In this document: positions 8,404-15,052 of the stretch, piece after piece
Layout: the number at the start of each line of letters is the position of its first letter
Numbering within the stretch: the first letter of the stretch is position 1
Assembly (NCBI GenBank): GCA_964593895.1
Contig: CAZQKL010000041.1
Location: 1 to 17,587, forward strand
Length of the DNA stretch: 17,587 nt
Direction: 5' to 3'
Origin: CAZQKL01 sp964593895 [NCBI: uncultured bacterium]
GTDB lineage: Bacteria; DYJV01
Notes under the pieces: generated by a model
Database searches by the model: none
Seen by the model: only the letters and a program-made list of their open reading frames with translations
What the model was told of the DNA's origin: nothing
Program-made: the position numbers and the translations under genes

Positions 8404-9093
8404 ATGGAAGATGCTGTTAAAAGATTTTTACTTTTTATTTCGCATTATAAATTTTTAGCATATCCTGTTATTTCATTGATTTCCTTCTCTGAATCATTTT
8501 TTATTATTGGATTAATTGTTCCAGGAGCATTAATAATTGGAACCTGTGGTTTTTTAGCATCTTTGAAGATTTTTAATTTTTATTACACCATAATTTCATG
8601 TTCAATTGGAGCAATTTTAGGAGATATTTTTAGCTATCACCTTGCTACTATTTCTGGTGAAAAAATAAAAAAATCAGATTTTTTTAAAAAGTATAAAGAG
8701 TATTATAACGCTGGTGTTTTGTTTTTTAAAAAATATGGTGGTTTTAGCGTATTTATTGGAAGGTTTATTGGAGTTTTTAGACCTATAATACCATTTCTTG
8801 CAGGACTTCATAAAATGGATTTGAAAAAATTTTATTTTTATGCAATAATTAGTGGAATTCTCTGGGGAATATGCTATCCTGGAGTTGGATTTATCTTTGG
8901 AGAAACTTGGAAAAAAGTTGAGGCAAAAATGGGAGAGTATGTAATAATTGGAATAATTTTAGCCTGTGCAATATATTATTGCTACATCTATATAAAAAAA
9001 TCTGTGGAAAAAGGAAGATGCTCCTCTTGCACAAAAGATTGTTCATCATGTAGTTTATATCAAAAAAATGGAAATAAAAAGATTAATAAATGA
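8404..9093 (+). CDS. DedA family membrane protein with a Cys-rich C-terminal tail
   Basis: DedA (SNARE-associated/VTT) proteins are integral membrane transporters; several are undecaprenyl-phosphate flippases or affect phospholipid distribution. The 229-residue product has the core pattern: E30 and GLIVPGALI (36-44), GAILGD (69-74), FFKKYGGFSVFIGRFIGVFRPI (107-128), AGLHKMDLKKFYFY and a final TM about 178-196. The tail is unusual: C206, C209, C213 and C216 form CxxCxxxCxxC followed by a basic end, resembling a metal-binding or FeoB-associated Cys-rich tail. The ATG follows the TAG of the RND gene with no gap and no clear Shine-Dalgarno, so it probably depends on translational coupling. The position suggests a role in the same lipid-handling system. 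Confidence 0.9.
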   Translation: MEDAVKRFLLFISHYKFLAYPVISLISFSESFFIIGLIVPGALIIGTCGFLASLKIFNFYYTIISCSIGAILGDIFSYHLATISGEKIKKSDFFKKYKEYYNAGVLFFKKYGGFSVFIGRFIGVFRPIIPFLAGLHKMDLKKFYFYAIISGILWGICYPGVGFIFGETWKKVEAKMGEYVIIGIILACAIYYCYIYIKKSVEKGRCSSCTKDCSSCSLYQKNGNKKINK

Positions 9094-10387
9094 TGCAATT
9101 AGAATAGCAATCAATTCTGTAAATCCTTATAATCTTGTAAAAAATTGTGTGAAAATTGAGAATGAAAAATTGTATGTAAACCAGAAGTGTTACAATTTAA
9201 ACCAGTTTGAAAAAATTTATATATTTTCTATTGGAAAAGCTTCTTTTCCAATGGCAGAAGCAATTTATGATATTTTAAATGAAAAAATTTCAAAAGGAAT
9301 TATTTTAACAAAATATGGATATAAAAAAGAGAGAAAATTAAAAAATTTTGAAATTATTGAAGCTGGGCATCCAATATTAGATGAAAATTCAATAATTGGA
9401 GCAAAAAAAATTGTGAAATTAGCAGAAAATTCAGATGATAAAACATTAATTATAAATTTAATTTCTGGTGGAGGTTCTTCATTATTTGAACTTCCTGAAT
9501 TTGACCTAAAACTTAATGAATTGAAAAAAGTTAATGATGTATTATTAAAATCTGGTATGGATATAAATGAAATTAACACAGTGAGGAAATTTCTTTCAAA
9601 AGTAAAAGGTGGAAAATTTGCAAAAATCTGCTACCCAGCTAAGGTTATTTCTTTAATAATTTCTGATGTAGTAGGTGATAGAATTGACACAATAAGTTCT
9701 GGTCCAACCTATCCTGATAATTCAGATATAAGAGAAGTTTATAAAAAGTATGAGAAAATTTTTATAAAAAACTTTCCTGAAAGAATTATTAAAATCTTAC
9801 AAAATTTTAAAACCACAAATTTAGATGAAAAATATTTTGAAAATGTTGAAAATTTAATTATTGGTAATAATTTTATTGCTCTAAAAACATTAAAAGATTT
9901 TTTTTCAAAAAATGGATTTAACTTATTTATTTTAACTTCTCATTTAAAAGGTGAAGCAAAAGAAGTTGCTAAAATATTTTCTGCAATTGGTATTGAAATT
10001 TTAAAAGGAAATTCTGAGTGGAAAAAACCATTCTGTTTAATTTCAGGTGGAGAAACAGAAGTCTATGTTAAAGGAAGTGGAGTTGGTGGAAGAAACAGTG
10101 AGCTTGTATTAAGTTTTCTAATCTCAATTTCAGAGTATAGTTATCTTTTGAATAATAACCTATATTTTGCATCATTTGGAACAGATGGCACTGATGGTCC
10201 AACGGATTCAGCAGGAGCTTTATTTTCATGTGATTTGTTAAGAAAAATAAAAGAAAAAAATTTAGACCCAATAAAATTTCTTGAGAATAATGATTCTTAC
10301 ACCTTTTTTAAAAACTTAAATGCACTAATTAAAACAGGTCCAACAAACACCAATGTTTGTGATGTTCAAATTTTAATAATTTTATGA
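9068..10387 (+). CDS. gckA: Glycerate 2-kinase (GckA/TtuD type, DUF4147-MOFRL)
   Basis: The enzyme phosphorylates D-glycerate with ATP to 2-phosphoglycerate, feeding lower glycolysis. The 439-residue product matches the two-domain family in length and motifs: SIGKAS (54-59), EAGHPILDENS (98-108), ISGGGSSLFELP (132-143), SDVVGDRIDTISSGPTYPD (199-217) in the N-terminal domain; then GGETEVYV (327-334), GGRNSEL (340-346), GTDGTDGPTDSAGA (371-384) and TGPTNTNVCD (423-432) in the MOFRL domain. The ATG at 9068 lies inside the end of the DedA gene (26-bp overlap) with no Shine-Dalgarno. It is the last gene of the plus-strand operon. Its stop overlaps the end of convergent ymdB. A functional link to the lipid genes is not obvious. 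Confidence 0.93.
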   Translation: MEIKRLINDAIRIAINSVNPYNLVKNCVKIENEKLYVNQKCYNLNQFEKIYIFSIGKASFPMAEAIYDILNEKISKGIILTKYGYKKERKLKNFEIIEAGHPILDENSIIGAKKIVKLAENSDDKTLIINLISGGGSSLFELPEFDLKLNELKKVNDVLLKSGMDINEINTVRKFLSKVKGGKFAKICYPAKVISLIISDVVGDRIDTISSGPTYPDNSDIREVYKKYEKIFIKNFPERIIKILQNFKTTNLDEKYFENVENLIIGNNFIALKTLKDFFSKNGFNLFILTSHLKGEAKEVAKIFSAIGIEILKGNSEWKKPFCLISGGETEVYVKGSGVGGRNSELVLSFLISISEYSYLLNNNLYFASFGTDGTDGPTDSAGALFSCDLLRKIKEKNLDPIKFLENNDSYTFFKNLNALIKTGPTNTNVCDVQILIIL

Positions 10388-11182
10388 AATTCTATGTTTT
10401 ATCCTTTCAATTTTTTTTGCTTTCCCTTCATGATTGATTTCTAAATAAACCCCTTGAATTTCTAAAATTCCCTTTGTTTTTACTTCATACTTTTTTGGCA
10501 TCTGAGTTAAAAACTTTAAAATAGCATTTTTTTCATCATATCCAATAACAGAATCAATAACCCCGGTCATTCCAGCATCAGTTATATAAGCTGTGCCTTT
10601 TTCAGTAATTCTTTCATCTGCTGTCTGAACATGAGTGTGAGTTCCAATAATTGCTGATACTTCACCATCAAGGTAAAAGCATAAAGCATTTTTTTCACTT
10701 GTTGCTTCTGCATGAAAATCAATTAATATTGAAGAAGTTTCAGATTTTATCTTTTCCACTATTTTTTTTGCGGTTCTAAATGGACAATCTAAATTTAACC
10801 CCATTAAAGCTCTTCCAAGTAAATTTATTATTCCAAGAGTTTTATTATTTTTCTTTAAAACAATATACCTCTGACCAGGCACTCCATCTGGATAATTTGC
10901 TGGGATTAAAACATTTGAATAATTATTTACATTAATTTCAAATTCTTTTTTATCCCAAACATGATTCCCAGTTGTATATGCATCAATTTCAGTTTTTTCA
11001 ATGAATTCATCCATTAATTTTTTTGTTATTCCAAATCCACCTGCAATATTTTCAATATTAGCAATTATGAAATCTGGTTGAAATTTATTTTTTACCTCAT
11101 CAAGATGATTAAAAATTAATTTTCTTCCAGGTCTACCTAATATGTCAGCGATAAAAACTACTTTTATTAAATTATCTTGCAT
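10382..11182 (-). CDS. ymdB: YmdB family metallophosphoesterase
   Basis: YmdB (TIGR00282) is a binuclear-metal phosphodiesterase. In Bacillus subtilis it hydrolyses 2',3'-cyclic nucleotides and affects development and RNase-related regulation. Metal ligands visible, numbered from the ATG at 11182: D13 (ADILGRPGR), E44 (NIENIAGG), N73 (TTGNHVWD), H157 ([10 protein letters not shown]), H182 and H184 ([10 protein letters not shown]). The product is 266 residues, normal length. A TTG two codons earlier (11188) is possible, but the ATG has a better spaced AAGGG. The start overlaps the end of rny by 11 bp, the classic rny-ymdB arrangement. The last 6 bp overlap the convergent glycerate kinase gene. 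Confidence 0.95.
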   Translation of the reverse strand: MQDNLIKVVFIADILGRPGRKLIFNHLDEVKNKFQPDFIIANIENIAGGFGITKKLMDEFIEKTEIDAYTTGNHVWDKKEFEINVNNYSNVLIPANYPDGVPGQRYIVLKKNNKTLGIINLLGRALMGLNLDCPFRTAKKIVEKIKSETSSILIDFHAEATSEKNALCFYLDGEVSAIIGTHTHVQTADERITEKGTAYITDAGMTGVIDSVIGYDEKNAILKFLTQMPKKYEVKTKGILEIQGVYLEINHEGKAKKIERIKHRIS

Positions 11183-12722
11183 ATTCAATTGCCCTTGTTT
11201 CTCTAATAATTGTCACTTTAATTTGTCCTGGGTATGTTAATTCTTTTTCTATTTTTTTAGCTATATCTCTTGCAAGAACATAAGCATAATCGTCACTAAC
11301 CTTGTCATTTTCAACTATTACTCTTATTTCTCTACCAGCCTGAATTGCATACGCTTTAGAAACTCCATCAAATTCCATTGGAATTTTTTCAAGTTCTTCA
11401 AGCCTTTTTATGTAAGTTTCATAAGTTTCTCCTCTTGCTCCAGGTCTTGCACCAGATAGAGCATCTGCAGCCTGAACTAATATTGCATATATTGAAGTTT
11501 TTTCAACCTCATCATGATGAGAAGCTATTGCATTAACGATTTCTGGAGATTCACCATATTTTTTTGCAAGCTCTGCACCAATAATTGCATGAGAACCTGG
11601 AATTTCATGGTCAACAGCTTTTCCAATATCATGAAGTAGTCCTGCTCTTCTTGCAATTTTATAATCAAGACCAAGTTCAGATGCTAAAATTCCACATATA
11701 AATGCTGTTTCCAATGAATGTTGATAAACATTCTGACCGTAACTTGTCCTGTATTTTAATCTTCCTATTAATTTTATTAACTCAGGATGCATTCTGTGAG
11801 CTCCAATTTCAAATATTGCCTTTTCTCCATATTCTCTAATTGTTTTTTCAACTTCCTCTTTAGCTTTTTCTACCACTTCTTCAATTCTGCCTGGGTGAAT
11901 TCTTCCATCTTGAATTAATTTTTCTAAAGCAATTTTGGCAATTTCTCTTCTAACTGGGTCAAAACATGATATAACCACTGCTTCAGGGGTATCATCAATT
12001 ATTAAATCTACTCCTGTTAATGTTTCAAGTGTTCTAATGTTTCTTCCTTCTCTTCCTATTATTCTGCCTTTCATCTCATCATTTGGTAAGGCTACAACAC
12101 TTACTGTTTTTTCAGCAACAAAATCTGCTGAATATTTCTGAATTGCTTCTGCTAAAATTTCTTGAGCTTTTTTATGAGCATTTTCTCTAAATTCAAGTTC
12201 AATTTCTTTAATCTTTTTTGCTACTTCATATTTGGCTTCATCTTCCATCTCTTTCATTAAAATCTCTTTTGCTTCATTTGCAGTAATTCCACTTATTTTT
12301 TCCAGTGTTTCTCTTATTTCTTTCAATTTTTCTTCAGTTTCATTTAATTTTTCATTAAGTTGTTTCTCTTTTTCATTAAGTTCCTTTTCCTTTTCATTTA
12401 TTTCTTTTTCTTTTTCATTTAAGCTTTCCTCTTTTTTTGTTAAAATATCTTCCTTTTGAATTAGCCTTTTTTCAAAATTTGAAAGCTCTTTTTTCTGTTC
12501 TTTTATTTCTTTTTCAAGTTCAGACTTTACTTTAAAAATTTTATCCTTTGATTGGACTTCAGCTTCTCTTAAAATTATTTCAGCTTCTTTTTTTGCTTTT
12601 TCAATTATAGTTTGAGCATCTTTTTCATAACTTTTATATTTAGTTTCAAGTTTATGTTTTGAATAAAAATAACCTGCAACACCACCAATAATTAATGATA
12701 TTAAAATTGTGAAAATTGTCAT
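11172..12722 (-). CDS. rny: Ribonuclease Y
   Basis: RNase Y is a membrane-anchored endoribonuclease that starts mRNA decay and processes RNAs. The 516-residue product has an N-terminal TM (about 3-20), a long coiled coil (about 25-145) containing near-perfect NEKEKEL/I heptads at about 102-125, a KH domain with the GxxG loop GREG (223-226), and an HD domain with QHSLETA (H335) and [12 protein letters not shown] (H364, D365), followed by the C-terminal domain. Length and order match the family. The start is fixed by AGGAGG at 12728-12733. It follows the 6S RNA gene with no visible terminator, and one arm of the 24-bp inverted repeat lies in its leader, so its expression could respond to RNA structure upstream. 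Confidence 0.97.
   Translation of the reverse strand: MTIFTILISLIIGGVAGYFYSKHKLETKYKSYEKDAQTIIEKAKKEAEIILREAEVQSKDKIFKVKSELEKEIKEQKKELSNFEKRLIQKEDILTKKEESLNEKEKEINEKEKELNEKEKQLNEKLNETEEKLKEIRETLEKISGITANEAKEILMKEMEDEAKYEVAKKIKEIELEFRENAHKKAQEILAEAIQKYSADFVAEKTVSVVALPNDEMKGRIIGREGRNIRTLETLTGVDLIIDDTPEAVVISCFDPVRREIAKIALEKLIQDGRIHPGRIEEVVEKAKEEVEKTIREYGEKAIFEIGAHRMHPELIKLIGRLKYRTSYGQNVYQHSLETAFICGILASELGLDYKIARRAGLLHDIGKAVDHEIPGSHAIIGAELAKKYGESPEIVNAIASHHDEVEKTSIYAILVQAADALSGARPGARGETYETYIKRLEELEKIPMEFDGVSKAYAIQAGREIRVIVENDKVSDDYAYVLARDIAKKIEKELTYPGQIKVTIIRETRAIEYAR
12351..12422 (-). repeat. Tandem 21-bp heptad-coding repeat inside rny
   Basis: About 3.5 units of a 21-bp sequence encode consecutive [14 protein letters not shown] heptads (residues 101-124) in the RNase Y coiled coil. 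Units differ by a few bases, as expected for slippage-generated repeats under coiled-coil selection. Confidence 0.7.
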
Positions 12723-12744
12723 TTTTTCCTCCTAATATTGATTT

Positions 12745-12768
12745 TTATAGAAATTCTGGATAAAGAGG
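12745..12768 (+). repeat. 24-bp perfect inverted repeat, arm 1 (rny leader, just after 6S RNA)
   Basis: The arm runs from TTATAG to AAGAGG on the plus strand and is the exact reverse complement of 13217-13240. It lies in the 61-bp gap between the 6S RNA 3' end and the rny start, 11 bp upstream of the rny Shine-Dalgarno sequence. Confidence 0.97.
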
Positions 12769-12783
12769 AGTGATTTTGTATAT

Positions 12784-12962
12784 TGACCCGGGCTACCGTC
12801 CCGGAAATAAATTGATGAACCCCTTTCGGGAATTAGGAGCTGCTATTGTGGGTTTAGGCTTCCTGCTCAAAGGCAGGCATGCACACCCCCACAAGGAAGC
12901 TGCTCCAATTTATGTAGTGTTGGTCCAACAATTATATTTCCGGCGACAAATAGCCCAGGTCA
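12784..12962 (-). ncRNA. ssrS: 6S RNA (SsrS)
   Basis: 6S RNA mimics an open promoter and binds RNA polymerase holoenzyme. This is a G+C-rich island in A+T-rich DNA. Read on the minus strand it folds into the 6S shape. The closing stem pairs 12951-12961 with 12785-12795 (GACCTGGGCTA with TAGCCCGGGTC), then CCGGAAATA with TATTTCCGG. A large central bubble carries a CCC-GAAA-GGG hairpin on its 3' side. The apical stem includes GGAGC/GCTCC, TTGTGGG/CCCACAA and CCTGC/GCAGG. The conserved apical blocks GCATGCC and GAAGCCTAAA match what I recall of the 6S consensus. Length is about 179 nt, typical. The neighbour zapA is the classic 6S partner. The 5' strand of the closing stem lies inside the last codons of zapA. 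Exact ends are inferred from pairing. Confidence 0.9.
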
Positions 12963-13207
12963 TTTTTTTCATAAAGATTAATTTTTTTTAAAATTTTTTC
13001 TAATTTCTTATTTGCATAATAATGTTCAGCTGCAAATTGTAATGCCAATAATATTGCAAGCTTATGAGTGCTTATAGTCCCAGCATTTTTATTTAATTTT
13101 TCAATTTTTTTATTTAAAATTCCTATTATGTTATTTAGTTCCTCTTCTGGGACATCTGTTTTTAATTCATAAGTTGAATTAAAAATATCAACTTTAACAG
13201 TTCTCAT
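12932..13207 (-). CDS. zapA: ZapA family cell-division protein
   Basis: ZapA binds and bundles FtsZ at the division ring. The product (91 residues from ATG 13207) has the ZapA beginning with a beta strand and a Y residue (VKVDIFNSTYELKTD), the helix EEELNNIIGILNKKIEKL, and the helix THKLAILLALQFAAEHYYANKKLEKI. A TTG one codon earlier (13210) is possible, but the ATG is better spaced from the GAGGG ribosome site (about 13216-13220), which lies in the end of the upstream coiled-coil gene and inside one arm of the 24-bp inverted repeat. The last ten residues (NDLGYLSPEI) are encoded by the 5' strand of the 6S RNA closing stem, so this tail may be shaped by RNA structure rather than protein function. 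The gene overlaps its upstream neighbour by 14 bp. Confidence 0.85.
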   Translation of the reverse strand: MRTVKVDIFNSTYELKTDVPEEELNNIIGILNKKIEKLNKNAGTISTHKLAILLALQFAAEHYYANKKLEKILKKINLYEKNDLGYLSPEI

Positions 13208-13388
13208 CAAATAAGCCCTCTTTATCCAGAATTTCTATAAGCGTTTCTAATCTTTTAACTGCTTCTTCATTTCTCTTTTCTAATTTTTCTATCTTTTCTT
13301 TTAATTGTTGATTTTCCTTTTTTAATTCTTTGTGTCTAACAAAGAGCAAATTTAACTTTTTTTCAAGCAATTCAATTTTTTCAATCAT
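13194..13388 (-). CDS. Small coiled-coil protein encoded before zapA (ZapB-like in form)
   Basis: This 64-residue protein is almost entirely a predicted coiled coil: heptads run from about residue 2 to 54 (LLEKKLNLL, LKKENQQLKEKIEKLEKRN, LETLIEIL), followed by a short tail ending in Cys. Small coiled-coil genes of this kind often precede zapA, and a division role alongside ZapA is likely, but I cannot assign a named family by sight. No Shine-Dalgarno precedes the ATG. A strong promoter ends 9 bp before it, so the mRNA may be leaderless. The codons for LIEILDKE form one arm of the perfect 24-bp inverted repeat. It is the first gene of the coiled-coil - zapA - 6S - rny - ymdB unit. Confidence 0.75.
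   Translation of the reverse strand: MIEKIELLEKKLNLLFVRHKELKKENQQLKEKIEKLEKRNEEAVKRLETLIEILDKEGLFDENC
13217..13240 (-). repeat. 24-bp perfect inverted repeat, arm 2 (end of coiled-coil gene, over the zapA ribosome-binding site)
   Basis: This is the exact reverse complement of 12745-12768; 448 bp separate the arms. In the mRNA this arm contains the AAAGAGG used as zapA ribosome-binding site and also encodes residues near LIEILDKE of the coiled-coil protein. Confidence 0.97.
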
Positions 13389-13397
13389 CCATTTTGA

Positions 13398-13426
13398 ATA
13401 TTATTAAAAAAGGTGGGGTTTGTCAA
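13398..13426 (-). promoter_or_regulatory. Strong promoter for the coiled-coil - zapA - 6S - rny - ymdB unit
   Basis: On the minus strand a perfect -35 TTGACA (13421-13426) and TAATAT (13398-13403) are separated by exactly 17 bp. The -35 contains the stop codon of the glycosyltransferase gene. Only 9 bp separate the -10 box from the ATG at 13388, so transcription should begin at or within a few bases of the start codon. Confidence 0.65.
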
Positions 13427-14856
13427 CTAAATTTATTTATAGCATATTGAAGTTTCAGTAAGTTATTTTTTAATTTTTTAATGGAATTTAATTTATCATT
13501 TTCTTCTAAATCAAATTTTGAATATTCATAAAATTTAAAAAATGGGACAAGGTAAGATTTCTCAGAAAAAATTTTTTCTTTAAGTAATTTTTCATTTAAT
13601 TCAAATAAATCTATTAGGGAATTTATTTCTGAGAAATTTTCCGATTTTTCTATTTTTTCAATTATCTTTATTAAATCAAAAATTTCCCTACTGAAATCAT
13701 TTATTTCAATTTTTTCATCATTCATAAGAGTAAGCCAGATATCTTTTAAAATTAAAAAATTTTCAGGAATAGAATCTGTTAAAAAGTTTTTATAAGTTAA
13801 AAAATTTTTATTATCATAGGTTGTTTTAAAAACTTTTATATTTTCAGAAAAGTTATTTTCTTCAAAAATTGCACTAATAACATCTTCTGGAGTAATTAAG
13901 TTATGACATTTAAAATTTAAACAATTTACATGATAACTACATGGGCAACAATGAATATCTGGTTGAAATACTATATGCCCTTCACCATATGGTGAAGTTG
14001 TTTGAAAAAGAGCAGGACCTAATGAAAGTTCAATAACTTTTTTATTGTTAAACCATGCAAGATGCATGGTTCCTGTATCGTTTGATATGAGAATATCAAT
14101 TTCATCTTTTAAAATTTCTGATAAATCAATAATTGAAGTTTTTCCAATTAAACTTACTATGTTTGGATGGGAAAAGTATGAAAAAAATTCATTTTCTAAT
14201 ATCTTCTCACTTTTACTTCCAAATATGTAAATTTTTATGGAATTGTCCCTTTTTAAAATTAATTTAGCAAGTTGAGAAAAGTATTTAACAGGCCATCTTC
14301 TATTAGATGTTGAAGCTCCAAGTTGAAAACCTATTTTTTCTATCTTTTTAGGTTGAACAATTTTAATCTTTTCAGGATTAACTCCTCCTATTTTGCAGAA
14401 AATATCAACAATGTTAAAAGGAGAGTAATTTCTGAAATCAACAATTGAAACAAAAAATCTACTCCATTTATCTTTAATAAATAATTCATTATTTTCAGAA
14501 TAGAATAATCCTCTTTTATCTTCTGCTTTAAGAAAATAGGTTAATATTGCACTTAATTGAGAAAAGGATAGATTTATAACTAAATCAAATACCTCTTTTT
14601 CTAATGGAGAAAGGATTTTTTTTAATTTTAAAAAAGCATTATCTAAATTATTTTCATCAATATTTTTAAGTGTTTTTGAAAAATCAATTGGAAAAATATA
14701 ATCAATATCTTTTATAAGTTTTGCTGGTTCTAAAAAATTTTGAAGCAATATATAGTAAATTATGCAATCTTTAAATTTTTTCTTTAATCCATTTACAAGG
14801 GGATATGATTGAATAATATCCCCAAATCTGCCAATATTTACAATGGCAATTTTCAT
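13423..14856 (-). CDS. Glycosyltransferase family 9 (heptosyltransferase-like) with long C-terminal extension
   Basis: GT9 enzymes transfer heptose or similar sugars to lipopolysaccharide core or other glycans. The 477-residue product shows the N-terminal GRFGDIIQSYPLV (9-21) acceptor-side loop, the donor-site strand IGFQLGAS (175-182) with RRWPVKYFSQLA (186-197), and SNDTGTMHLAW (258-268). A Cys-rich motif follows at 303-317 (CCPC, C312, C317) with the ITPEDV helix, as in a subset of GT9 proteins. Most GT9 proteins end about 340-350; here about 140 further residues, mostly charged helix, follow. The acceptor is unknown. Its ATG overlaps the TGA of the preceding small gene (ATGA). Confidence 0.88.
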   Translation of the reverse strand: MKIAIVNIGRFGDIIQSYPLVNGLKKKFKDCIIYYILLQNFLEPAKLIKDIDYIFPIDFSKTLKNIDENNLDNAFLKLKKILSPLEKEVFDLVINLSFSQLSAILTYFLKAEDKRGLFYSENNELFIKDKWSRFFVSIVDFRNYSPFNIVDIFCKIGGVNPEKIKIVQPKKIEKIGFQLGASTSNRRWPVKYFSQLAKLILKRDNSIKIYIFGSKSEKILENEFFSYFSHPNIVSLIGKTSIIDLSEILKDEIDILISNDTGTMHLAWFNNKKVIELSLGPALFQTTSPYGEGHIVFQPDIHCCPCSYHVNCLNFKCHNLITPEDVISAIFEENNFSENIKVFKTTYDNKNFLTYKNFLTDSIPENFLILKDIWLTLMNDEKIEINDFSREIFDLIKIIEKIEKSENFSEINSLIDLFELNEKLLKEKIFSEKSYLVPFFKFYEYSKFDLEENDKLNSIKKLKNNLLKLQYAINKFS

Positions 14857-15050
14857 TCTAATTTTTCATAAAATTTGTTTAATTCCCTTGATTTCCCAAT
14901 TATTTTTTCTAATAATTCTACTTCACTGTTTAGTCCTTCTTCTTTGCATTTTTGTAACCATTTTTCATATTCTTTTATGTGAGATTCGTTATGCTCTTTC
15001 CAGTGTTTTGCAAGAACTTTTAATTTATCCTTTGTTGTTTTTGCTTCCAT
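14853..15050 (-). CDS. Small helical protein of unknown function with an HWxEHNxxH motif
   Basis: This 65-residue product starts at ATG 15050, set by GGAGG at 15057-15061 with 6-bp spacing; a longer reading from 15098 would overlap nrdJ and lacks such a site. The sequence is all charged and amphipathic helix. The notable motif is AKHWKEHNESHIKEYEKW (residues 14-31), with three His spaced like a possible metal or ligand site, followed by a helix rich in Leu and Glu. It resembles small conserved proteins (I recall the DUF8180 type) seen in diverse bacteria and archaea, but I cannot confirm the family. It lies 2 bp after nrdJ and overlaps the glycosyltransferase by 4 bp, so it is part of that operon. 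Function unknown. Confidence 0.72.
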   Translation of the reverse strand: MEAKTTKDKLKVLAKHWKEHNESHIKEYEKWLQKCKEEGLNSEVELLEKIIGKSRELNKFYEKLE

Positions 15051-15052
15051 TT

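Noticed and set aside
10343-10360. Hairpin ACAAACA-CCAA-TGTTTGT as a terminator for the plus-strand operon
   Set aside because: It lies within the conserved TGPTNTNVCD codons of the kinase and is not followed by a T-run.
12784-12962. G+C-rich island as a horizontally acquired element or a riboswitch for rny
   Set aside because: The composition is explained by the stable 6S RNA fold; conserved apical blocks and the zapA neighbour favour 6S over a riboswitch. No mobile-element gene is present.
12770-12991. Plus-strand open frame of 73 codons across the G+C-rich island
   Set aside because: It is antisense to 6S RNA and the end of zapA, has no Shine-Dalgarno, and its codon content is explained by the paired RNA structure.
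12745-13240. Transposon reading of the 24-bp inverted repeat
   Set aside because: The enclosed genes are zapA and 6S RNA with no transposase or recombinase, and I see no target-site duplication outside the arms.
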